Shown here: positions 54,182 to 63,171 of the stretch, in pieces
How positions within the stretch are numbered: position 1 is the stretch's first letter
Layout of the letters: each line of letters starts with the position of its first letter
NCBI GenBank assembly: GCA_964545045.1
Contig: CAZJEN010000007.1
Coordinates: 45,868-109,867, forward strand
Source: SIG307 sp964545045
Lineage (GTDB): Bacteria; Bacillota; Clostridia; Lachnospirales; Lachnospiraceae
Direction: 5' to 3'
Length of the DNA: 64,000 nucleotides
The notes under the pieces: generated by a model
What the model was told of the DNA's origin: nothing
Database searches by the model: none
The model's input: only the letters and a program-made list of their open reading frames with translations
Position numbers and translations under genes: made by a program

Positions 54182-55372
54182 ATGGAAAGACGAGTAGGTA
54201 CTGTTTCTAGAGGCGTGCGTTGTCCGATTATCCGTGAGGGAGATGACCTTGCGAAGATCGTAGTGGATAGCGTACTTGGCGCGGCTGAGTCCGAGGGCTT
54301 TGAAATGAGAGATAAGGACGTTATCTCCATTACCGAGTCCATCGTAGCGAGAGCGCAGGGAAATTACGCATCTGTAGAAGATATTGCAGCTGACGTAAAG
54401 GCAAAGCTTGGTGGCGAGACCATCGGCGTTATTTTCCCGATTTTGTCCCGTAATCGTTTTGCTATCTGCTTAAAGGGTATTGCCATGGGCGCAAAGAAGG
54501 TAGTTCTGATGTTAAGCTACCCGAGCGACGAGGTTGGTAATGCATTGTTGACCTATGACCAGTTGGACGAGAAGGGTATCAATCCGTACAGCGATGTGTT
54601 GACCCTTGCAAAGTATCGTGAACTGTTCGGCGAGAACAAGCACGAGTTCACCGGCGTAGATTATGTAGAGTATTATTCCAATATTATTAAGGAAGCAGGC
54701 GCAGAGGTTGAGGTTATCTTCGCAAATCAGGCAAAGGCAATCCTTGACTATGCAGATTGCATCCTGACCTGTGATATTCACACCAGAGTTCGTACGAAGC
54801 GTATCTTAAAGGCTGCAGGTGCAAAGATTGTTTGCGGTCTGGACGATATTATGACGGCTTCCGTAAACGGCAGCGGTTTTAACGCAAAGTACGGCCTGCT
54901 CGGTTCCAATAAGGCAACCGAGGACAAGATTAAGTTGTTCCCGCAGGAGTGTCAGGACTTAGTGCTTGATATTCAGAAGCAGGTAATGGACAAGACCGGC
55001 AAGCACGTAGAGGTTATGGTTTACGGCGACGGTGCATTCAAGGATCCGCAGGGTAAGATTTGGGAGCTGGCTGACCCGGTTGTTTCTCCGGCATTTACCT
55101 CCGGTCTTATCGGTACTCCGAACGAGTTAAAGTTAAAGTACCTTGCAGATAACGATTTCAAGAACTTAAGCGGCGCAGAGTTAAAGGCTGCGATCGAGAA
55201 CAGTATTAAGGAAAAGAACGGTAGCCTCGTTGGTAACATGGCTTCTCAGGGAACTACCCCGAGACAGCTTACCGACCTCATCGGTTCCCTTTGTGACTTA
55301 ACCAGCGGTTCCGGTGACAAGGGTACTCCGGTAGTACTTGTACAGGGCTATTTCGATAACTATACCGACTAA
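54182..55372 (+). CDS. CofE-like (coenzyme F420-0:glutamate ligase family) protein
   Basis: A 396-residue protein. The start (RGVRCPIIREGDDLAKIVVD, then RDKDVISITESIVARAQGNY) matches the CofE fold, and GIMxAS-like text (GLDDIMTASVNGSG) and VMVYGDGAFKDP lie further on. CofE adds glutamate to F420, but Clostridia of this type are not known to make F420, so a different amide-ligation role is likely. GCAGAGG stands before the ATG. guaA follows after 24 bases, so the two form an operon. Confidence 0.75.
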   Translation: MERRVGTVSRGVRCPIIREGDDLAKIVVDSVLGAAESEGFEMRDKDVISITESIVARAQGNYASVEDIAADVKAKLGGETIGVIFPILSRNRFAICLKGIAMGAKKVVLMLSYPSDEVGNALLTYDQLDEKGINPYSDVLTLAKYRELFGENKHEFTGVDYVEYYSNIIKEAGAEVEVIFANQAKAILDYADCILTCDIHTRVRTKRILKAAGAKIVCGLDDIMTASVNGSGFNAKYGLLGSNKATEDKIKLFPQECQDLVLDIQKQVMDKTGKHVEVMVYGDGAFKDPQGKIWELADPVVSPAFTSGLIGTPNELKLKYLADNDFKNLSGAELKAAIENSIKEKNGSLVGNMASQGTTPRQLTDLIGSLCDLTSGSGDKGTPVVLVQGYFDNYTD

Positions 55373-55396
55373 TCTTGAATAAAAGGAGCAACGTTT

Positions 55397-56689
55397 ATGA
55401 AGCAGGATATGATTGTTATTTTGGACCTTGGCAGCACCGAAAACACCGTGCTTGCCCGTCAGATTCGTGACCTTGGCGTATACAGCGAAATTCATCCGCA
55501 TGATATTACCGCTGAGGGCTTAAAGGCACTGAACAACGTAAAGGGTATTATCTTAAACGGCGGTGAGAACCGTGTGGTAGACGGCGTGGAAGTTGTGGTA
55601 AACGATGAGATTTACAGCCTCGGCATCCCGATGATTGCTGTGGATTGTCCGTCCGCAAAGTGCGATGTAAAGTATGACACCCTTCCGGGTGAGGATGTGT
55701 TAAAGGCATTCTTATTCGATACCTGTAAGGCTGAAGCAAACTGGAACATGAAGAACTTCGTGGCTGACCAGATTGAAATCGTGCGTAAGCAGGTTGGTGA
55801 CAAGAAGGTGCTTCTTGCACTGTCCGGCGGTGTAGACTCTTCCGTAGTGGCTGCATTGCTTCTTAAGGCAATCGGCAACCAGTTGACCTGTGTACACGTA
55901 AATCACGGTCTCATGAGAAAGAACGAGTCCGAGAACGTCGTAGAAGTATTCAAGAATCAGTTAAACGCAAACTTAGTATATGTAGATGCAACGGACCGCT
56001 TCCTGGACAAGCTGGCAGGTGTGGCTGATCCGGAGCAGAAGAGAAAGATTATCGGCGGTGAGTTCATTCGTGTCTTCGAAGAAGAGGCTCGTAAGTTAGA
56101 CGGCATTGACTTCCTCGGACAGGGAACCATTTACCCGGACATCATTGAGTCCGGTACCAAGACCGCAAAGGCTGTAAAGTCCCACCACAACGTAGGCGGT
56201 TTGCCGGAGGATTTACAGTTCGAGCTTGTTGAGCCGCTTGCGCAGCTCTTCAAGGATGAGGTACGTGCCTGTGGTATCGAGCTTGGCCTTCCGGCTGAGA
56301 TGGTATACCGTCAGCCGTTCCCGGGCCCGGGTCTCGGCGTAAGATGCCTCGGTGCCATCACCCGTGAGCGTCTTGCCGCTCTTCGTGAGTCCGACGCTAT
56401 CCTTCGCGACGAATTCGCAAAGGCCGGCCTTGACAAGACCGTATGGCAGTACTTCACCGTAGTGCCGGACTTCAAGGCAGTAGGCGTACGTGACAACGCC
56501 CGTAGCATGGGTTACATGTGCGTAATCCGTGCGGTGAATACCATTGATGCGATGACTGCTACTATTGAGAGAGTAGATTACGACCTCTTAGAGAAGATTG
56601 CGGACAGAATTACCAGCGAAGTGACCAGCATTAACAGAGTTGTATATGAGGTTACCAAGAAGCCAGTAGCGACGATTGAGTATGAATAA
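55397..56689 (+). CDS. guaA: GMP synthase with degenerate glutaminase domain
   Basis: A 430-residue GuaA, about 90 residues shorter than usual. The ATP pyrophosphatase domain is intact: SGGVDSS at 143-149, GQGTIYPDIIES, KSHHNVGGLP, RQPFPGPGLGVR, and the C-terminal KPVATIEYE dimer tail. The N-terminal class I glutaminase part is only about 110 residues: ILDLGSTENTVLARQIRDLG is conserved, but the nucleophile loop (usual GVCYG) reads AVDCPSAKC and the His/Glu region (usual FHPE) is missing. It may use free ammonia or a separate donor. AAAGGAG lies before the ATG. Confidence 0.92.
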   Translation: MKQDMIVILDLGSTENTVLARQIRDLGVYSEIHPHDITAEGLKALNNVKGIILNGGENRVVDGVEVVVNDEIYSLGIPMIAVDCPSAKCDVKYDTLPGEDVLKAFLFDTCKAEANWNMKNFVADQIEIVRKQVGDKKVLLALSGGVDSSVVAALLLKAIGNQLTCVHVNHGLMRKNESENVVEVFKNQLNANLVYVDATDRFLDKLAGVADPEQKRKIIGGEFIRVFEEEARKLDGIDFLGQGTIYPDIIESGTKTAKAVKSHHNVGGLPEDLQFELVEPLAQLFKDEVRACGIELGLPAEMVYRQPFPGPGLGVRCLGAITRERLAALRESDAILRDEFAKAGLDKTVWQYFTVVPDFKAVGVRDNARSMGYMCVIRAVNTIDAMTATIERVDYDLLEKIADRITSEVTSINRVVYEVTKKPVATIEYE

Positions 56690-56744
56690 TAAACACAGCT
56701 TCAGAAATGGCGAAAACAAGCCGTTTCTGAAGCTTTTTTCTTTT
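56678..56744 (+). repeat. attL: 67-bp direct repeat at the end of guaA
   Basis: Identical to 63837-63903 (offset 7,159). It spans the last codons of guaA, its stop, and the guaA terminator, so integration rebuilds the gene end. Marks the left edge of an integrative element. Confidence 0.92.
56697..56737 (+). terminator. guaA terminator (inside attL; second copy at 63856-63896)
   Basis: AGCTTCAGAAA pairs with TTTCTGAAGCT, followed by TTTTTC. Confidence 0.9.
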
Positions 56745-57226
56745 TGTTGATACCCCTATGATACCTGTATGAGCAGTATCAAGTGTATTTTGGAATACTG
56801 CAAAAGGTATTAGGGGTATTTCTGTATTCTATTTTTCTTTTCTATTTCGAAATTTCCCTTTTTATTTGTAAGCACTCGAAAGCAGTAGATGCAAAATTCA
56901 ATTGCGACTGCTACTGCCGGAGGAAAACGAAAAGTAGTCTTTATAAGACTAGTAAATGACGAAAGTTCGTCCTTAAAGGTCGAACATGAGATTTTGTTAT
57001 ATGTTATTATAGCAACTGAACAACGATGAAATGTGAACAAATGGTTCACATTTTATCTCAGAATGTGGTCAAATAGTTCCTTTTTTATGGAGCTGCGTGT
57101 TGTTATAATCTTATATGAGAAGTGCTCGGAGAGCTTTCCGGGATGAGGGATTCAAAAATCGGTGTAATGTACTAAAAAGGACGAGCCGAGCCTGGCGATA
57201 CAGAAAAGGGAGGAGGTGAATGTCGT
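56745..57226. promoter_or_regulatory. Left end of the element: integrase arm-type sites and operator-like palindrome
   Basis: No gene in about 480 bases. TGATACC occurs at 56748-56754 and 56759-56765, and inverted GGTAT at 56806-56810 and 56815-56819, matching three TGATACC copies near the right end; these are candidate integrase arm sites. TGTGAAC-AAATG-GTTCACA near 57033-57052 is a palindrome that could control the excisionase/integrase operon. Confidence 0.6.
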
Positions 57227-57412
57227 ATGGAGAAGAAAATCTTTTATAACGTGGACGAAGTGGCACAGCTACTGTCGGTTTCCCGTTCTCATGGATATAA
57301 GATTATCCGTGAAATGAACCGTGAGTTGCAGGAGAAGGGTTACAGAACCATTACCGGTAAGGTAAGCTGTCAGTATTTCGATGAGAAGTTTTATGGCTTA
57401 CAGTCAGCCTGA
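57227..57412 (+). CDS. xis: Excisionase-like HTH protein
   Basis: A 61-residue protein. FYNVDEVAQLLSVSRSHGYK-IIREMN is a MerR-like winged helix of the excisionase type (HTH_17), and the tail is basic and aromatic. GGAGGTG precedes the ATG by eight bases. It stands directly before the integrase gene, the usual place for xis. Confidence 0.8.
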   Translation: MEKKIFYNVDEVAQLLSVSRSHGYKIIREMNRELQEKGYRTITGKVSCQYFDEKFYGLQSA

Positions 57413-57428
57413 GAGGGGAGTGAGGTAA

Positions 57429-58541
57429 ATGGCTGCGTATAAGGATGAGGATAGAGGCACATGGTATGTCTCTTTCCATTATAATGACTGGACGGGTAGG
57501 AATAAAAGAAAGCTGAAGAGAGGCTTTAAGACCCGGAGAGAGGCGTTGGAGTGGGAGCAGAGGTTCCGACTCCAACAAGCAAATAATTTGGATATGGATT
57601 TTAGTTCCTTTTATAAGCTCTACGAAGAGGATATGAAGCCGAAGCTGAAGCTTAATACTTGGAAGACGAAGAACACAATCTTTCAGAACAGAATCCTGCC
57701 ATATTTTCAAGAGAAGAAGATGAATGAAATCAGCCCGGCAGATATCATCAAATGGCAAAATGCAGTGATGAAGCTGAAAACACCGGATGGGGCTCAGTTC
57801 AAGCCGACGTATCTGAAAACCATTCAGTCAGAGCTTTCAGCATTGTTTAATCATGCGGTGAGGTTCTATAATCTCTCCGACAATCCGGTAAAAAAGGCAG
57901 GGACCATCGGTAGGGGAAAAGCTGATGAAATGGAGTTCTGGACGGAGGAGGAATATCTGAGGTTTATTGAGCAGGTAAAGGATAAATCGGTTTCTTACTA
58001 TGCGTTTCAGGTGTTGTACTGGTGCGGCTTGCGGAGTGGAGAGCTGCTGGCATTGACTGCGGCGGATATTGATGTGGAGAACAGGGTGCTTCACATCAAT
58101 AAGTCTTATCAAAGAATTGACGGGGAGGATATTATTACCGATCCGAAAACACCAAAGAGCAAGAGAGATATTGTAATGCCGGACTTCCTTGCGGAGGAGC
58201 TGAACGAGTATTTGAACAGTCTTTACGGGTTTACCAGAGACAACAGAATCTTTTTGATTACCAAGTCCTATCTGCATAAGGAAATGAGCAGAGGGGCGAA
58301 AAAGGCGGGAGTAAAACGTATTACAATTCACGGATTACGGCATTCGCATATTTCGTACCTAATTAACAGAGGATTTTCTGCGGTTGCCATCGGAAACAGG
58401 GTAGGACACGAAAGCCAGAGTATTACGTTTCATTATGCACATATGTTTCCGACGGAGCAACGGCAGATGGCAGAGGTACTTAACCGGGAGTTTCGTGTGA
58501 GAACCGGTATGACAAGGGAAGGAGAGGATACCTATGAGTAA
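57429..58541 (+). CDS. int: Tyrosine site-specific integrase
   Basis: A 370-residue phage/Tn916-type integrase. N-terminal arm-binding domain (YVSFHYNDWTGRNKRKLKRG), core-binding SAM-like domain (residues about 60-165) and catalytic domain with R202 (CGLRSGEL), H301-x-x-R304 (HGLRH), H327 (GHES) and the nucleophile Y336 (HYAHMF). All catalytic residues are present, so it is probably active. It would recombine the 67-bp attL/attR core at guaA. Ends inside the next gene's start. Confidence 0.95.
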   Translation: MAAYKDEDRGTWYVSFHYNDWTGRNKRKLKRGFKTRREALEWEQRFRLQQANNLDMDFSSFYKLYEEDMKPKLKLNTWKTKNTIFQNRILPYFQEKKMNEISPADIIKWQNAVMKLKTPDGAQFKPTYLKTIQSELSALFNHAVRFYNLSDNPVKKAGTIGRGKADEMEFWTEEEYLRFIEQVKDKSVSYYAFQVLYWCGLRSGELLALTAADIDVENRVLHINKSYQRIDGEDIITDPKTPKSKRDIVMPDFLAEELNEYLNSLYGFTRDNRIFLITKSYLHKEMSRGAKKAGVKRITIHGLRHSHISYLINRGFSAVAIGNRVGHESQSITFHYAHMFPTEQRQMAEVLNREFRVRTGMTREGEDTYE

Positions 58542-58929
58542 AACACATAAGCATGCAACAATCAGCTTTCATATTCCGGATAATTACAGAAGGGAGATTG
58601 ATGCCAAGGCAAAGGCGAGCGGAATGCTGAAAAAGGATTATTTTATTCGTTCCTGTATTTATAACAGAGTCTGTGTTGTGGGGAAAAAGGAAACGGTGTA
58701 TGAGCTTGTGAAATGTGTCAAGCAGATGCAGGAGGACATGCACCGGTTAGCGGAGGAGTTTATTTGTGACGGACAAATAAAGGGAAAGAGGTCCCCCATT
58801 GACGGGAAGGAATACGGTGAACCGGAGGAATTGGCATTTGATTATGTTACTATGTTAAAGGCAATCATAGAGGTGCTTGACGGTGCAAAATATCTGTGGC
58901 AATCAGAAGAAAAGCAGTCGAATGCATAG
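58534..58929 (+). CDS. RHH/MobC-like accessory protein
   Basis: A 131-residue protein overlapping the integrase gene by eight bases. ATISFHIPDNYRREIDAKAKA, then SGMLKKDYFIRSCIYN is a ribbon-helix-helix of the MobC or relaxosome-accessory type, followed by a coiled-coil-like middle. It could bind oriT or the 76-bp repeats downstream. No relaxase gene is present, so transfer would need a helper. Confidence 0.65.
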   Translation: MSKTHKHATISFHIPDNYRREIDAKAKASGMLKKDYFIRSCIYNRVCVVGKKETVYELVKCVKQMQEDMHRLAEEFICDGQIKGKRSPIDGKEYGEPEELAFDYVTMLKAIIEVLDGAKYLWQSEEKQSNA

Positions 58930-58988
58930 TAGGAGAAGGACTGATATACTGCGTTGTTGTAGGCTTCAACCGGAAAGGGAGGATTATC

Positions 58989-59351
58989 ATGACAGCATTG
59001 GGAATTGAATATACAGAGCGTGACGAAATATTTTATCCTGTTTTCACTGTGGGAACAGAGAAAAATATACAGAATACGATTGGAAAATACGGACGCATGT
59101 GGGTGGAGTTTATGAAAAGTAACTACCCGGAAAGATACCGAAGCCTTGTGAGATTTTGCAGATTGCAGGAGAAGGCGGCACAGATTGACGAGGAAGCCTA
59201 TGAACTGTTGGAAGGGATTGAGAAAAGGTGGCTGAAGAGTCGTATACCGGAGAAGGGTAATTCGTTTATGGAGATGTATCGGCTTCGTACGCAGGCACGG
59301 TTGATGGCTGAGGAGATGGTGCTTGAGCAGATAGTGAATCGGTATCATTAA
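58989..59351 (+). CDS. TnpV-like transposon protein
   Basis: A 120-residue protein from the ATG at 58989 (GGGAGG upstream); the frame stays open to 58896 but without a ribosome site. IGKYGRMWVEFMKSNYPERY and an alpha-helical rest with EEAYELLEGIEKRW match TnpV proteins of clostridial mobile elements. Function unknown. Confidence 0.7.
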   Translation: MTALGIEYTERDEIFYPVFTVGTEKNIQNTIGKYGRMWVEFMKSNYPERYRSLVRFCRLQEKAAQIDEEAYELLEGIEKRWLKSRIPEKGNSFMEMYRLRTQARLMAEEMVLEQIVNRYH

Positions 59352-59492
59352 GAGTGGCGCTGGGAGGGTTTAGGGTCAGGATAACCGCAAAACCAAAATA
59401 AAAGGAAGTAAAAGCTGTCAAATCATGTGGTTCAAATGAGCCAGATGTATTTGGCAGTTTTTACTGTTTATTTATCCGTATGACGGTTTGGA

Positions 59493-59676
59493 GTGCTATG
59501 AAAAAGTGCTATGAATTTAACATTTTTTCATAGCAAATCGGCAAAAGTGCTATGAAAAAGTCATAGCATTTCTGAGTGGTACATTATATCGCGGAAAAAA
59601 GTGCTATGAAAATTTGCTATGAATTTAGCATTTTTTCATAGCAAATCCGCAAAAATGCTATGAAAAAGTCATAGCA
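59493..59676. repeat. Two 76-bp iteron-like direct repeats built from GCTATGA
   Basis: Unit 1 (59493-59568) and unit 2 (59601-59676) are the same length and differ at five positions. Each has five GCTATGA/TCATAGC heptamers in direct and inverted order, ending in the near palindrome GCTATGA-AAAAG-TCATAGC. This layout fits binding sites of a DNA-binding protein in replication, transfer or integration control. Confidence 0.85.
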
Positions 59677-59722
59677 CTTGCCCGTTTCGGGCATAAAACC
59701 GGGGTATTAGGGCGCTCCCTAA

Positions 59723-59758
59723 CAAGATGGCATTTTGTCCGACAAAATGCGTATCTTG
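59723..59758. repeat. oriT-like nested inverted repeat
   Basis: CAAGAT-GG-CATTTTGTC-C-GACAAAATG-CGT-ATCTTG forms a nested hairpin directly after GGTATTAGGGCGCTCCCTAA. A hairpin beside a GGGCGC-type sequence is the common form of oriT in Gram-positive mobilisable elements. Confidence 0.55.
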
Positions 59759-59952
59759 CGATGTATGGGAAGAGGGACGGAACGTGGGAAGAAGGTGAAG
59801 GGAGGACAGATAAAGGAGGTGGCAACGATATCAAGGATTACATACAATGGGTGTAATTATTCTATATGCGGCTATGTGAAGGGAAAACGAGGATGATAGA
59901 GAATTAAGTAGAAAGCAAGTTTGTATCCGGATATGACCTTGTAAAGAAGTAG
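59759..59952. other. Spacer between the oriT-like site and the riboswitch promoter
   Basis: About 190 bases. GGGAGGACAGATAAAGGAGG near 59800-59820 resembles ribosome sites but no credible frame follows; it may be the relic of a lost mobilisation gene. Confidence 0.4.
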
Positions 59953-59981
59953 TTGACTAAAGCAAGTAAATGTGCTAGAAT
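59953..59981 (+). promoter_or_regulatory. Promoter of the riboswitch-controlled cargo operon
   Basis: TTGACT at 59953-59958 and TAGAAT at 59976-59981, 17-base spacer, with the riboswitch starting about 15 bases on. Confidence 0.75.
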
Positions 59982-59995
59982 ACAAAATGTATTTA

Positions 59996-60080
59996 ATAAC
60001 GGCAAACTTCAGGAAACTTTAGGACGCAAAACATGAAGTCTAAGTAGCAGGGAAATATGCTATATTGATGGTTCGGTTGC
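59996..60080 (+). promoter_or_regulatory. Cyclic di-GMP-I (GEMM-I) riboswitch
   Basis: The RNA shows the conserved GEMM-I landmarks in order: GGCAAAC near 60001, a GGAAAC tetraloop hairpin, GGACGCAAA, GAAGTCTAAGTAGC, a GCTA partner strand and TTGATGGTTCGG at the end. It is followed at once by a terminator hairpin, so ligand binding probably decides between read-through and termination of the VWA-lipase gene. Confidence 0.85.
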
Positions 60081-60105
60081 AATGTTAATTCATTGCAACC
60101 TTTTT
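60075..60105 (+). terminator. Riboswitch-linked terminator
   Basis: GGTTGCAATG (60075-60084) pairs with CATTGCAACC (60091-60100), then TTTTT. Its 5' strand overlaps the end of the riboswitch, as needed for a mutually exclusive fold. Confidence 0.85.
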
Positions 60106-60146
60106 GTTTGTTATTAATTACAAAAAAGAGAAAGCGAGGGAAAAAA

Positions 60147-63100
60147 GTGAAAAAGGTACTAAGAGAAATGAAATCAAGTTTAAAAAAAGGAATTAGCTTC
60201 TTAGCAATCATCGCAATGGTGTTAACGTGCTGTAATGTGAGAGAAGCGAAAGCTGAGTCCTATTTGGAGCCAGTGGGAGGGATTAGAGAAGTAGTATTGG
60301 TGTTAGATGTTTCAGGTAGTATGTCAGGAACACCTATGACAGCTATGAAAGCAGCTGCCGTAAATTTCTGCGAACAGCTTATGGAAGCGGAAGGATATAA
60401 TAAGGTGTCGGTAGTTACATATGGATCATCAGTAAGTAAGGTGTTGGATTTTACAATAGAATTAGAAGAGGCAACAACATTTATTAATTCCCTTTATGCG
60501 AGTGGTGGAACTAACTTGTATTCAGGATTGAGTAGAGCTAAGCAAATATTGGACGAATCTCCGGCGGTTACTGCTAAGAAAAGCATTGTCCTTTTGACAG
60601 ATGGATTGCCGGAGAATGGTCCTACTTTGTCTTCGGGTAAATATAATGGTATGGGACCTTCATATAGTTACAAGTATGGCAATTATTTGTATAATTACTT
60701 TAATGAGAATTTAAAGGAAGATTATGAAGTATATTCGTTAGGTTTTTTCCATTCTTTATCAAATAGTTATATTGAGTATGCAGAGACATTATTGAGGGAT
60801 ATTCAAAATAAGGGTTACTATGAGGTAATAGACCCAGAGGATTTGGTATTTAAATTTGGAGATGTTGCAGAAGATATAATCAATACAGAAGAGTCAAAGT
60901 GTCCGATTATTATTGTTCCAGGTGTTATGGGAAGTCAATTGTATGATCAAGATTTAGAATTAGTATGGGTTGATTATTTAAGAATCGCAAATCCGTTATA
61001 TAGATTGGATTCGAAAATGGAAATGAGTCAATATTTGAAATTGAAAAACTACGATTTTGACTCGGATGGGCAGCAAGTTCCAATAAATCAAGCTACATTA
61101 GATGCGGGCAATCGAGAATATGGTGCGATTGGGATGTACAAAGATCTGGTTGATGGTGTGATTGAAGAGTTTACAGAGGATGGGGTGTGTTCGAGAAATG
61201 TTTATTTTTTCTCGTATGATTTTAGAAAATCAAATGGTGATAATTCGTGGGAATTGAATTGTTTTATTTCCGATGTGTTAAAGCAAAATCCAGAATATTC
61301 ACATGTTGACATTGTAGCACATAGTATGGGCGGCCTTGTGGTTTCGGATTATGTAGCAGATTGGGGAAGCGAAAAAATAAGAAAAGTTATTACGTGTGGG
61401 ACACCGTATGAGGGTGCGCCTAAGTTGGTTAATAGTGTACTGACAACAGAGGTGATTGAAGGTGGTATTAAAAATTTTGCATTGTGGTCTTTAGGAGGAT
61501 TAACGAAAGAAGTAAAAGCCTCATTCCCAGCAATTGCTGAACTTGCTCCAACTGAAAGATATTTTAGTGAAAATGCATCATTGTTTAAGCGATATATAGG
61601 GAAAGAGTGGACCTCTCCTTTTTCATATAAAAAAGTGTACAAAGAGTTATCGTGGCTTGATTATCAGACGATAAATTCAATTGTTTTCGGAATGGAGCAT
61701 ATGTTTGATTCGAAAGATTTTCATAAGGGAATTCTTTCAGAAGATGGATATAATGTTTTGGCGGGATTAGATAATTCATATTTTATTGTGGGTATTAATC
61801 AAAAAACAATTTCTGGAATTACATATGAAGTAGGATCTGATGTAGACGGAACGGACGTTTTAGATGTTACATATGAGACCAAGGGAGATGGAACGGTACC
61901 ATATGCATCAAGTACAATGATGAAAACGTTAGAAAATCTTCCGGATGATAGATTCTTCAAAATAAGTACAACGCATGCGGGTGTTACTGGAAAATCGTCA
62001 GAAGCAAATGCGGGAGTGGCACTTGGTAAGATACTTGCAATACTTTCAGATGATATTAATGCTCCAACAACAGATGAATTAATTGAACAAGGGTATATCG
62101 TGATAAGAATTGCTTGCCCTGTAGATGTGACGGTAGAATATGATGGGGAAATTCTTTGTTCGGATTTAAATACACTTCAGCGTAGTACTTCGTATGGTGT
62201 TCTGGATTTCCTTGGCGAGGAAATGGAAATTAAGACATTATGTTTAGAGGAACATGATGATTATAACATTGTATTGAATGGCACCGATGATGGAACAATG
62301 GATTATACGATTCGATATTATAACAAAAACGATATTCTTGAGGCAGAATATGAATTTAGTGATATTGAAATTACGGAAAGGACAGTGATTAGAACAGGAA
62401 CAGACCGTAATAATATTCGATTGTCTGTTGATACAGATGGCGATGGTAACATAGATGAAACATTGCATCCGGGCTTTTGTGATTTGAACGGAGAATTGTC
62501 AAAAGTAAATGATAATTTGATACAATATACATGTGATGAATATCAAATTACTTATGAAGTGGTGAGCTGTTATGGTAGCAACTACAATGTAGATGTAACG
62601 ATAACGAATAGAACTGATGAAACAATTCATAATTGGATTCTGGCATATGATTCAACGGATGTAATTACTAATATTTGGAACGGTGCAAGTGAGGGATATG
62701 AAGACTATACATTGATTAAAAATGTGGGATATAATCAGGATATTTATCCGGGAGAGTCTGTAAGTTTTGGGTTTGTTGCAACTAAGGATGAATATATTGA
62801 GATGCCGAGCAAGTTTCGCGTTATTACAGAGGAATCAGAAGTACAACAAGCGGAATATGAAGTAGAGTTTGAAATAGTTTCCGATTGGGAAACAGGATAT
62901 AACGGTCGTGTCACTATTTTAAACAATTCATCGAATGCCTTGTCAGATTGGATGTTAGAATTTGATTTTGAGGATAATATTGATAATTTGTGGAATGGAA
63001 ATATTGTTTCTCATGAAAACGGTAAATACATAGTACGGAATGCAACATATAATCATAATATAAACCCAGGCGAGAGTGTGAGTATTGAGTTTACTGTGTC

Positions 63101-63155
63101 AGAGCGTGTGACAGATAGCGAACCGAAGAACTATAAACTTACAACGGTTAATTAA
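60147..63155 (+). CDS. Secreted VWA-lipase protein with two CBM2-like modules
   Basis: About 1002 residues from a GTG at 60147 (GCGAGGG upstream); the longer frame starts inside the terminator. Signal peptide with cleavage near AKA-ES (residues 34-38). VWA domain from about 47 with MIDAS D54-x-S56-G-S58, SGGTNLYSG and LLTDGLPENG. Alpha/beta-hydrolase of LCAT/lipase type from about 252: IIIVPGVMGSQL, S393 in AHSMGG, DGTVPYASS and a His in STTHAG. Two C-terminal modules (about 800-905 and 910-1000) with WNG and YN..I.PGESVS text resemble CBM2. Likely an adhesin-enzyme for cell or fibre surfaces. Confidence 0.82.
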   Translation: MKKVLREMKSSLKKGISFLAIIAMVLTCCNVREAKAESYLEPVGGIREVVLVLDVSGSMSGTPMTAMKAAAVNFCEQLMEAEGYNKVSVVTYGSSVSKVLDFTIELEEATTFINSLYASGGTNLYSGLSRAKQILDESPAVTAKKSIVLLTDGLPENGPTLSSGKYNGMGPSYSYKYGNYLYNYFNENLKEDYEVYSLGFFHSLSNSYIEYAETLLRDIQNKGYYEVIDPEDLVFKFGDVAEDIINTEESKCPIIIVPGVMGSQLYDQDLELVWVDYLRIANPLYRLDSKMEMSQYLKLKNYDFDSDGQQVPINQATLDAGNREYGAIGMYKDLVDGVIEEFTEDGVCSRNVYFFSYDFRKSNGDNSWELNCFISDVLKQNPEYSHVDIVAHSMGGLVVSDYVADWGSEKIRKVITCGTPYEGAPKLVNSVLTTEVIEGGIKNFALWSLGGLTKEVKASFPAIAELAPTERYFSENASLFKRYIGKEWTSPFSYKKVYKELSWLDYQTINSIVFGMEHMFDSKDFHKGILSEDGYNVLAGLDNSYFIVGINQKTISGITYEVGSDVDGTDVLDVTYETKGDGTVPYASSTMMKTLENLPDDRFFKISTTHAGVTGKSSEANAGVALGKILAILSDDINAPTTDELIEQGYIVIRIACPVDVTVEYDGEILCSDLNTLQRSTSYGVLDFLGEEMEIKTLCLEEHDDYNIVLNGTDDGTMDYTIRYYNKNDILEAEYEFSDIEITERTVIRTGTDRNNIRLSVDTDGDGNIDETLHPGFCDLNGELSKVNDNLIQYTCDEYQITYEVVSCYGSNYNVDVTITNRTDETIHNWILAYDSTDVITNIWNGASEGYEDYTLIKNVGYNQDIYPGESVSFGFVATKDEYIEMPSKFRVITEESEVQQAEYEVEFEIVSDWETGYNGRVTILNNSSNALSDWMLEFDFEDNIDNLWNGNIVSHENGKYIVRNATYNHNINPGESVSIEFTVSERVTDSEPKNYKLTTVN

Positions 63156-63171
63156 TTTTATGGAGGTGCAT

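Noticed and set aside
59493..59676. Repeats considered as a CRISPR array
   Set aside because: Only two units of 76 bp with one 32-bp gap and internal palindromes; no cas genes nearby. Iteron-like sites fit better.
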